Below the pieces are notes generated by a model, which worked only from the letters and a program-made list of their open reading frames with translations, was not told where the DNA came from and made no database searches. Of a stretch of 46,028 nucleotides of DNA, positions 40,820-46,028 are shown one piece after another; the stretch's first letter is position 1; each line of letters opens with the position of its first letter. The position numbers and the translations under genes were made by a program. The stretch is from a bacterium (GTDB taxonomy: Bacteria; Actinomycetota; Thermoleophilia; Miltoncostaeales; Miltoncostaeaceae): positions 1 to 46,028 of the forward strand of contig JAPOLI010000012.1 in the NCBI GenBank assembly GCA_029977205.1. Reading direction: 5' to 3'.

Positions 40820-40826
40820 TCCCCGC

Positions 40827-42044
40827 GTGGCTGAGATCCTGATGGGCGTGACCGGCGGCATTGCCGCGTACAAGAGCCTCGACGTGCTGCGCATCCTCCA
40901 GCGGCACGGGCACGGGGTGAGCGTGGTGATGACGCACACGGCCGAGCGCTTCGTGGGCAGTGCGTCGTTCGCTGCCCTGTCGGGGCGCGAGGTGGGCACC
41001 CACCTGTTCGGCGATGCCGAGCAGCCCGGGTACCACCACCTGGACGTCAACGACGGCAAGGACCTCATGCTGGTGGCGCCGGCGTCGGCCAACACCATCT
41101 CGCAGATGGCCAGTGGCTCCGCGACCAGCCTGCTCACCTCGTGCTACCTGGCATTTCGCGGGCCCGTGGTCGTGGCCCCGGCGATGAACACGTCCATGTG
41201 GCTGCACCCCGCGACCGGGCGCAATATCGACCTCCTGCGCGCCGATGGTGTCCACCTGGTCGAGCCCGAGAGCGGTCTCCTCGCGGATGGCGCGGTTGGC
41301 CCCGGGCGACTCGCTGAGCCCATCGCCATCGTGGAAGCCGTCGAGTCGGTCCTTGCGGGCGGGGGAGGACGGCGCGACCTCGCCGGCACCACCGTGCTGA
41401 TCTCCGCGGGTGGCACGCGCGAGCCGATCGACGCCGTCCGCTACGTCGGCAATCGCTCGAGCGGGCGCATGGGGTGGGCTCTTGCCGCCGCCGCACGGGA
41501 TCGCGGCGCCGATGTGGTGGTCGTACAGGCCAACGTGGATCTCCCCCGTGAGTCCGGCATCCGGTACGTGGATGCCCCGACCGCCGCAGCGATGCGCGAT
41601 GCGTGCCGTGCGGAGTTCCCCGCATGCGATGTGCTGATCATGTGCGCGGCGGTCGCCGACTACCGGCCCGTGGATGCGGCTGCGGGCAAGATCGACAAGA
41701 GCAGGGCGGATGCGCTGACCGTGCAGATGGAGCGCACCACCGACATCCTCGCCGAACTCTCGGCCCTCCGTGAGGACCAGGTACTCGTGGGCTTCGCCGC
41801 CGAGCACGGGGCCGCTGGGCTCGAGCGCGCGCGCGCCAAGCGCGAGCGCAAGGCCGTGGACATCGTGGTCCATAACGACGCTGCGGTCGAGGGCGCTGCG
41901 TTCGAGGGCGCCGACAACATCATCACGATCATCGGCCCCGGTGATGCCGAGGACGCGCTCCCCCGGATGTCCAAGCGGGAGTGCGCTGAGCGCATCCTCG
42001 ACGCCGCCGGCCCGCTGGTGGACGCACTGCCGACCCGGGCCTAG
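40827..42044 (+). CDS. coaBC: Bifunctional phosphopantothenoylcysteine decarboxylase/synthetase
   Basis: A 405-residue two-domain enzyme of coenzyme A synthesis. The FMN-dependent CoaC half starts ILMGVTGGIAAYKSLDVLR, has the active-site region HHLDVNDGKDLMLVAPASANTISQMASG, and the substrate motif APAMNTSMW. The CoaB half (from about residue 190) has TVLISAGGTREPIDAVRYVGNRSSGRMG, the core motif MCAAVADYRP, and KIDKSRA. It joins 4-phosphopantothenate to cysteine using CTP, then decarboxylates the product. GTG 40827 is chosen by the conserved N-terminus and by the -10 box 7 nt upstream. Confidence 0.96.
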   Translation: MAEILMGVTGGIAAYKSLDVLRILQRHGHGVSVVMTHTAERFVGSASFAALSGREVGTHLFGDAEQPGYHHLDVNDGKDLMLVAPASANTISQMASGSATSLLTSCYLAFRGPVVVAPAMNTSMWLHPATGRNIDLLRADGVHLVEPESGLLADGAVGPGRLAEPIAIVEAVESVLAGGGGRRDLAGTTVLISAGGTREPIDAVRYVGNRSSGRMGWALAAAARDRGADVVVVQANVDLPRESGIRYVDAPTAAAMRDACRAEFPACDVLIMCAAVADYRPVDAAAGKIDKSRADALTVQMERTTDILAELSALREDQVLVGFAAEHGAAGLERARAKRERKAVDIVVHNDAAVEGAAFEGADNIITIIGPGDAEDALPRMSKRECAERILDAAGPLVDALPTRA

Positions 42045-42129
42045 GGCGCTCGCGCACACCGCGGGCCCGGCAGCGCGTCACGCCGGTCGGGGGTGACCGA
42101 GCGGTGCGCGCCCCCGTGTCGCAGCGCGG

Positions 42130-42135
42130 TATCGT
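42130..42135 (+). promoter_or_regulatory. -10 box TATCGT for the TPR gene
   Basis: TATCGT is followed by 7 nt and GTG 42143; it chooses this start over the more upstream GTG 42104. Confidence 0.45.
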
Positions 42136-42142
42136 GGGCATC

Positions 42143-42472
42143 GTGAGCGATGGCGTGGGCGCATACGAGTGGTTCCAGAGGGGCATGGAGCTCATGGAGT
42201 CGCGTGATTTCCATCCCGCGTCCGTGGCGCTCGAGCAGGCCAAGAAGCTCGAGCCCGACAAGGCATCGATCCGCGAAGCCCTCGGCCGGGCCTACCTGTC
42301 CACGCGGCAGTTTGCGCGGGCGGTCGAGGAATTCGAGGTCGCCGTGGAGATCCAGCCCACCGACCACTACGCGCACTACTGCCTCGGACGGGCCTATCGC
42401 GGCCTTGGCGATGATGAGCGCGCCGCGCGGCACTCCGAGCTCGCGCGGTGCCTCGGCTCGAAGTTGGCCTAG
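42143..42472 (+). CDS. Small TPR-repeat protein
   Basis: A 109-residue soluble helical protein with about three tetratricopeptide repeats: AYEWFQRGMELMESRDFHPASVALEQAKKLEPD, IREALGRAYLSTRQFARAVEEFEVAVEIQPTD and YAHYCLGRAYRGLGDDERAARHSELA. TPRs form protein-binding surfaces; the partner is unknown. Its TAG stop overlaps the stop of the convergent YbjN gene within a single CTAG. GTG 42143 is preferred because of the -10 box 7 nt upstream. Confidence 0.75.
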   Translation: MSDGVGAYEWFQRGMELMESRDFHPASVALEQAKKLEPDKASIREALGRAYLSTRQFARAVEEFEVAVEIQPTDHYAHYCLGRAYRGLGDDERAARHSELARCLGSKLA

Positions 42473-42909
42473 GTCGCGGGAGGCGGCGGCGGGCCGACGC
42501 CCTGCCCCTCAGGCACGTCGAACCCGAGGCGAAGGATTCCCTCGAACACCTCGTCGACGTAGGTCGACAGCAGCCCCAGCATGCCGTCGAGGCCATCGGC
42601 TCCCAGCACTGCCACCTCGCCCTCGGCCACCAGCCAGAGATCGCCCGCGTCGTCGGCGGCGAATCGCCAGTGGCGCATGTCGAGGTTCTTGCGCAGCGCG
42701 CGGCGGTAGACGTCCGCGTGGGCGCGGTCCGGCCCACGCATGAAGAACGCGCGCATCTCCAGCGTGCGCTCGCCGGCGTGGGCCGCCACGGCCACGATTC
42801 CCCGCTTGACAGATGGCACCCTGATCGACCAGTCAGCGGGCCCGAGCCGCTCCGCATCCACGCCGATGCGATCGAGCCATAGCTGCACGAGGGCCTCGTT
42901 CCCATCCAT
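42469..42909 (-). CDS. YbjN-domain protein
   Basis: A 146-residue soluble protein of the YbjN type, a fold shared with type III secretion chaperones. MDGNEALVQLWLDRIGV, IVAVAAHAGERTLEMRAFFMRGPDRAHADVYRRALRKNLDMRHWRFAADDAGDLWLVAEGEV and LSTYVDEVFEGILRLGF follow the family pattern. It probably binds partner proteins; function unknown. ATG 42909 lies 6 nt from a TACCGT -10 box, so it is probably leaderless. The upstream frame is Arg/Pro-rich. It is divergent from dtd (38-bp gap) and convergent with the TPR gene (overlapping stops). Confidence 0.75.
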   Translation of the reverse strand: MDGNEALVQLWLDRIGVDAERLGPADWSIRVPSVKRGIVAVAAHAGERTLEMRAFFMRGPDRAHADVYRRALRKNLDMRHWRFAADDAGDLWLVAEGEVAVLGADGLDGMLGLLSTYVDEVFEGILRLGFDVPEGQGVGPPPPPAT

Positions 42910-42915
42910 GGGGGC

Positions 42916-42941
42916 ACGGTACCGCGTGGCGCTCCTACGAT
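42916..42941. promoter_or_regulatory. Divergent -10 boxes for ybjN-like gene and dtd
   Basis: TACCGT on the minus strand (42916-42921) lies 6 nt from ATG 42909. TACGAT on the plus strand (42936-42941) lies 6 nt from GTG 42948. The whole 38-bp intergenic region must therefore hold two face-to-back promoters of leaderless genes. Confidence 0.5.
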
Positions 42942-42947
42942 TGGCCC

Positions 42948-43439
42948 GTGCGGATCGTGCTGCAGCGGGTGCGGGAGGCGGCGGTCTCGGTGGATGGGCG
43001 CGAGGTCGCGCGAATCGGTGTCGGCTACGTCCTGCTCGTGGGGGTGGAGGAGGGCGATGACGCCGCCACGGCGGGCCGCATGGCCGACAAGGTGGCGGCC
43101 CTCCGCCTTTTTCGCGGCGCCACCGGGCGGGGGTTCGACGAGTCGCTGTCCGCGGCACGAGGCGCGGCGCTTGTGGTGAGCCAGTTCACGCTCATGGGTG
43201 ACGTGCGCCGGGGCAATCGCCCGTCGTGGGCGGGTGCGGCGTCTCCGGAGGTGGCCGAGCCCCTGGTGGAGGTGGTGGCAGATCGGCTCGCCGCTGTCGG
43301 AATCCCGGTGGAGCGTGGCGTGTTCGGGGCGATGATGGACGTGGCCCTCGTCAACGACGGGCCCGTGACGCTCGTGCTCGACTCGGCCGTCATGTCGGCC
43401 CCGCGACGGGGCCCGGGTACAGCCGCAGGCGAAGCCTGA
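42948..43439 (+). CDS. dtd: D-aminoacyl-tRNA deacylase
   Basis: A 163-residue proofreading enzyme that frees tRNA from D-amino acids (and glycine mischarged on tRNA-Ala). It starts MRIVLQRVREAAVSVDG. The two DTD motifs are SQFTLMGDVRRGNRPSW (about residues 78-94) and NDGPVTLVLDS (near 140), which form the cross-dimer active site. An extra Ala/Gly/Pro tail ends the protein. GTG 42948 is supported by the conserved N-terminus and a -10 box 6 nt upstream. It acts as a homodimer in the cytosol. Confidence 0.95.
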   Translation: MRIVLQRVREAAVSVDGREVARIGVGYVLLVGVEEGDDAATAGRMADKVAALRLFRGATGRGFDESLSAARGAALVVSQFTLMGDVRRGNRPSWAGAASPEVAEPLVEVVADRLAAVGIPVERGVFGAMMDVALVNDGPVTLVLDSAVMSAPRRGPGTAAGEA

Positions 43440-43456
43440 GCGAGTGGCCTGTGTGA

Positions 43457-43462
43457 TACCCT
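43457..43462 (+). promoter_or_regulatory. Candidate -10 box TACCCT for rimP-nusA operon
   Basis: TACCCT (preceded by TGTGA, an extended-type context) lies 18 nt past the dtd stop. Transcription would start near 43469 and read through the terminator at 43502-43524 into rimP, making a leader of about 75 nt. Confidence 0.4.
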
Positions 43463-43501
43463 CGCAAGGCCGCTGGCGGTGTACAGGCGGCACCCGGTGG
43501 A

Positions 43502-43524
43502 GCGGGTCGGGAGACCCGCTTTTT
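43502..43524 (+). terminator. Intrinsic terminator/attenuator in the rimP leader
   Basis: GCGGGTC, a GGGA loop, GACCCGC, then TTTTT: the most standard Rho-independent terminator in the window. It is 63 nt past dtd and 20 nt before rimP. It may end dtd transcripts and also act as an attenuator for rimP-nusA-ylxR-infB, where NusA itself could set the read-through. Confidence 0.8.
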
Positions 43525-43543
43525 CTTTGGAATTTTTTGGGGG

Positions 43544-44014
43544 ATGGCCACGGCGCAGACGGCGACAGCGATCGAGCAGCAGGTCGAGGATCTCCTGGCG
43601 GAGCGCCTGCCTGAGGTCGACCTGCGCGCAGTCGGGGTCGGTGGTCGCGCCGGGTCTGGTGTGCTCACCGTGGTCATCGACCACCCGGTCCGTGTCGACC
43701 ACGACCTCTGCGCCGCGGTGACCCGGGTTCTGGACGACGCCGGGCTTCGCGACCGCTACGCGGTGGAAGTATCATCCCCCGGGCCGGAGCCGCCGTTGCG
43801 GACGACCCGTCACTACGTCGCGGCGATCGGGGAGACGGTGAAGCTGGCCGTCGATCCGGGGTGCGTGCCGGGTGTCGGGAAGTCGGTGTCGGGGACGCTC
43901 ACCGAGGTGAGCGACGAGGCCCTCACGGTGGAGACGCCGGCGGGCGATGTGGTGGTGCCGCGGGACGCGGTGCGCCGGGCGAGGATGGTGAAGGGACAAG
44001 CATGTGGCGAATGA
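43544..44014 (+). CDS. rimP: Ribosome maturation factor RimP
   Basis: A 156-residue protein needed for 30S subunit assembly. The N-terminal alpha/beta domain has LTVVIDHPVRVDHDLCAAVTRVLDD and the signature YAVEVSSPGPEPPLRTTRHY. The C-terminal SH3-like domain (VSGTLTEVSDEALTVETPAGDVVVPRDAVRRARMV) binds S12. Gene order rimP-nusA-ylxR-infB is the standard one. ATG 43544 lies just after the leader terminator with a GGGGG stretch before it; the stop is 15 nt before nusA. Confidence 0.93.
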   Translation: MATAQTATAIEQQVEDLLAERLPEVDLRAVGVGGRAGSGVLTVVIDHPVRVDHDLCAAVTRVLDDAGLRDRYAVEVSSPGPEPPLRTTRHYVAAIGETVKLAVDPGCVPGVGKSVSGTLTEVSDEALTVETPAGDVVVPRDAVRRARMVKGQACGE

Positions 44015-44029
44015 CGGCAGGAGCCTGAG

Positions 44030-45484
44030 GTGAATCGCGAGATCATCGAGGCGATCAAGCAGATCGAGCGCGAGAAAGGGATCAATTCCGAGACCCTGCT
44101 CGTCGCACTGGAGGATGCCCTCCTCGCGGCGTACCGGAAGACCCCCGGTGCGGTGGAGTGGGCCCGGGTGGACATTGACCGGGACACGGGGGAGATGCAG
44201 GTCAACCAGCTCGTGCTGCCCGAGGGCGCGGAGTTGAAGACCCTGCCGCGCCCGGAGCCTGAGATCCCCGAGGGCGTTGACCCCGAGGAGTTCGAGCCGC
44301 CCCCGCCGGACATCGACTGGTCGGCGTACGGCCCCGAGTTCATCCGTCCCGTGAGCGTGACGACCGACAACTTCGGTCGCATCGCGGCGCAGACGGCGAA
44401 GCAGGTCATCTTGCAGCGAATTCGCGAGGCCGAGCGCGAGATGATGTACGAGGAGTACGTCGATCGCGTGGGCGAGGTCGTGAACGGGATCATCCAGCAG
44501 TCCGATCACCGCTACACGCTCGTGGACCTGGGGCGCGTGGAGGCCCTGTTGCCGGCCAGCGAGCAGGTGCCGGGTGAGCGGTACGACCACGGGGCCCGCA
44601 TCAAGGCGGTCATCGTTGACGTGCGCGCGTCGAACAAGGGCCCGCAGGTGATCCTGAGTCGTCGGTCCGACGAGATCATCAAGCGGCTGTTCGAGCTCGA
44701 GGTTCCCGAGATCGCCGACGGCCTCGTCGAGATCCGCAACGTCGCCCGCGAGGCGGGGTGGCGGTCGAAGATCGCCGTGGTGTCGAACGTGCAGGGCGTG
44801 GACCCGGTCGGTGCGTGCGTGGGCCCGCGTGGCTCGCGCGTGCGGATGGTCGTGTCCGAGCTGCGCGGCGAGAAGATCGACATCATCCCGTTCAACGACG
44901 AGCCCGCACGGTACGTGGCCAAGGCGCTCTCGCCGTCGCGCGTCCGCGAGGTCATCGTGGACGATGAGGCGCGCCAGGCGACGGTGATCGTGCCGGATGA
45001 CCAGCTGTCGCTGGCCATCGGCAAGGAGGGCATGAACGCACGGCTTGCTGCGCGCCTCACGGGGTGGCGCATCGACATCAAGAGCGAGTCCACCTTCGCC
45101 ACGGAGGAAGAGGGCGACGAGTTCTCGTCCGACCTCGAGGGCGGGGTCCAGCGATGCATGCACATCCTGCAGAACGGACGCCGCTGCCCGAACGCCGTCA
45201 TCCCGGGCACGCGCCACTGCGCCCTTCCGGGACACGATCTTCCCCAGCCGGATCCGCCGGTGATCGCGCCGGCCGACGCCGACGTGCCCGATGCGGATTC
45301 CGCACCGGACGACGCCGAGGTGGCAGAGGAGATCGTGGAGGCCGAGGTGGTCGCCGAGGCGGGTTCCGACACCGAGACCGACACCGAGACCGAGGTCGTG
45401 GTGGACGAGGTCGTGGAGGCCGTCGCCGTCGCTGACGAGGCACCAGCCGCGGCGGATGCGAGCGGGGAGGCCACGGACGGGTGA
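44030..45484 (+). CDS. nusA: Transcription termination/antitermination factor NusA with C-terminal zinc-finger-like motif
   Basis: A 484-residue RNA polymerase-binding elongation factor. The N-terminal domain starts MNREIIEAIKQIEREKGINSETLLVALEDALLAAYRKT. An S1 domain (YTLVDLGRVEALLPASEQVPGERY) and two KH domains follow: VGACVGPRGSRVRMVVSELRGEKIDI and LAIGKEGMNARLAARLTGWRIDI. Beyond the KH region are Cys376, Cys386, Cys397 and His402 in the pattern C-x9-C-x10-C-x4-H, with GRRCPNAVIPGTRHC between. An acidic, Val/Glu/Asp/Thr-rich low-complexity tail of about 80 residues ends the protein. GTG 44030 follows a GGAG purine stretch. Confidence 0.95.
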   Translation: MNREIIEAIKQIEREKGINSETLLVALEDALLAAYRKTPGAVEWARVDIDRDTGEMQVNQLVLPEGAELKTLPRPEPEIPEGVDPEEFEPPPPDIDWSAYGPEFIRPVSVTTDNFGRIAAQTAKQVILQRIREAEREMMYEEYVDRVGEVVNGIIQQSDHRYTLVDLGRVEALLPASEQVPGERYDHGARIKAVIVDVRASNKGPQVILSRRSDEIIKRLFELEVPEIADGLVEIRNVAREAGWRSKIAVVSNVQGVDPVGACVGPRGSRVRMVVSELRGEKIDIIPFNDEPARYVAKALSPSRVREVIVDDEARQATVIVPDDQLSLAIGKEGMNARLAARLTGWRIDIKSESTFATEEEGDEFSSDLEGGVQRCMHILQNGRRCPNAVIPGTRHCALPGHDLPQPDPPVIAPADADVPDADSAPDDAEVAEEIVEAEVVAEAGSDTETDTETEVVVDEVVEAVAVADEAPAAADASGEATDG

Positions 45485-45506
45485 GCCCGCGCGTCCCATC
45501 CACCAC

Positions 45507-45776
45507 GTGCCCGAGCGCATGTGCCTCGGGTGCGGCAGGCGTGCGCCGAAGCACGACCTCATGCGCTTCACCGCGATCCCGCGGGGCGGAGCGCTCGTGG
45601 TCGTGGCGGATCATGCCGGCGCCCGTGGTGGGCGGGGCCTCTACACCTGTCACTCCCGGGCCTGCGTGCAGCGCGCGATCGAGCGTCGCGCCTTCGCGCG
45701 CGGCGCGCGTGCGCAGGTCGAGGTGGATGACGGACTCCTGGACGATGTGGACGAAGGATCGGGGCTGAGGGGCTGA
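45507..45776 (+). CDS. ylxR: YlxR-family RNA-binding protein
   Basis: An 89-residue protein of the YlxR (DUF448) family, always found between nusA and infB. The signature MCLGCGRRAPKHDLMRF begins at residue 5, and GGRGLYTCHSRACVQRAIERRAF is the second block, with a basic, RNA-facing surface. It is thought to bind RNA or regulate RNase P/translation. GTG 45507 gives the usual short N-terminus; ATG 45519 is the alternative. Its stop shares a base with the infB start (TGATG). Confidence 0.88.
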   Translation: MPERMCLGCGRRAPKHDLMRFTAIPRGGALVVVADHAGARGGRGLYTCHSRACVQRAIERRAFARGARAQVEVDDGLLDDVDEGSGLRG

Positions 45777-46028
45777 TGAGCGAGAAGAAGCGGATCTACG
45801 AGATCGCCAAGGAGGAGGGGCTGCCCAGCGCCAACGTCCTTGCACGTCTCCAGCGCGCGGGCATGGAGGTCAAGACCGCCTCGTCCACGGTCGACGTCGC
45901 GTGGGCGATGCACATCCTGTCGCCGAACCGGCATCCGAAGCCCGAGGGCGAGATGCCGCAGCCCGAGACCAAGAAGAAGTCCACGCCCCGCAAGAAGAAG
46001 GCCGAGCCGGCACCCGAGCCGGCCGCCG
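45776..46028 (+). CDS. infB: Translation initiation factor IF-2 (5' end only)
   Basis: The first 84 residues of IF-2 are visible before the window ends. MSEKKRIYEIAKEEGLPSANVLARLQRAGMEVKTASSTVD is the IF2 N-terminal domain (helix-turn-helix-like). It is followed by the start of the usual Lys/Pro/Glu/Ala-rich linker (KKKSTPRKKKAEPAPEP). The GTPase domains lie beyond the edge. ATG 45776 overlaps the ylxR stop, so it is coupled to the rimP-nusA operon. Confidence 0.93.
   Translation, partial: MSEKKRIYEIAKEEGLPSANVLARLQRAGMEVKTASSTVDVAWAMHILSPNRHPKPEGEMPQPETKKKSTPRKKKAEPAPEPAA

Larger units (their letters stand above)
40501..40826. repeat. Hairpin-rich intergenic region with inverted repeats
   Basis: This 326-bp non-coding stretch lies between gmk and coaBC. 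It holds a perfect 17-bp inverted repeat (40543-40559 and 40597-40613), a near-perfect long hairpin (40646-40681) and two inverted copies of a 31-bp unit (40565-40595 plus; 40689-40719 minus; 26 of 31 identical) centred on GAACGnTCGTTC. It also holds the palindrome CCGACGTCGG (40720-40729) and a 7-bp stem CCCCTGG/CCAGGGG (40732-40749). It looks like a palindromic repeat cluster (REP/BIME-like or a foldback element remnant). No rpoZ or other gene was found. Confidence 0.75.

Noticed and set aside
40278-40826. N-terminal extension of coaBC through the intergenic repeats
   Set aside because: The frame is open but Arg/Pro-rich and overlaps gmk; the conserved CoaBC start and a -10 box place the start at GTG 40827.
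42045-42142. Partial inverted repeats upstream of the TPR gene (GTCAC/GTGAC, GCGGTGCGCG)
   Set aside because: Stems are short and interrupted, no better than expected at this GC content.

Overview
**Organism.** This is a continuous, very GC-rich chromosomal segment. The coding style is compact, with many 1-4 nt ATGA/GTGA/TTGA overlaps and frequent GTG/TTG starts. Actinomycetota markers are present: mycobacterial-type integration host factor (mihF) next to gmk, a CysO-type sulfur carrier ending AVAGG, a LytR C-terminal-domain protein, and a PyrR-controlled pyr operon. The gene set, with fused SecDF, ABC1/UbiB kinase, and RecJ beside Rel, suggests a deep-branching actinobacterium such as Thermoleophilia. 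That placement is inference. I see no insertion sequence, prophage, integrase or CRISPR array, and base composition looks uniform.

**Layout.** 1-1.2 kb: the start of a secreted protein built of 50-residue repeats, and a small DUF3764-like protein, both on the minus strand. 1.6-3.7 kb: ruvC-ruvA-ruvB (Holliday junction processing). 3.8-5.4 kb: a GT4 glycosyltransferase and a lipoprotein (minus). 5.5-16.6 kb: yajC-secDF, a phasin-like protein, a UbiB kinase, recJ, rel (ppGpp) and a LytR_C protein. 16.6-20.1 kb: hyuA-hyuB (minus). 20.1-22.5 kb: a secreted unknown protein, and a zinc-ribbon/SPOR pair (minus). 22.6-25.2 kb: a promoter, a SAM-I riboswitch, a threonine-synthase-family enzyme, CysO and an NAD-binding protein. 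25.2-29.1 kb: a GAF-EAL c-di-GMP phosphodiesterase convergent with a PgaC-like polysaccharide synthase operon. 29.3-30.7 kb: a methyltransferase, a SnoaL-like protein and tRNA-Arg(CCG). 30.9-39.5 kb: rnz, then pyrR-pyrB-pyrC-isochorismatase-carA-carB. 39.6-42.9 kb: mihF-gmk, a hairpin-rich intergenic region, coaBC, a TPR protein and YbjN. 42.9-46 kb: dtd, a leader terminator, rimP-nusA-ylxR-infB (infB cut by the window end).

**Main points.** (1) A SAM-I riboswitch heads a threonine-synthase homologue plus CysO. This fits thiocarboxylate-dependent homocysteine/methionine synthesis better than threonine synthesis. (2) About thirteen genes have a TAnnnT -10 box 6-8 nt before the start codon, the signature of leaderless transcription; this also fixes several start codons. 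(3) A 326-bp intergenic region full of perfect inverted repeats lies between gmk and coaBC, where rpoZ would be expected. (4) NusA carries a C-terminal Cys3His zinc-finger-like motif and an acidic tail. All functional calls come from reading the sequence; no database search was run.
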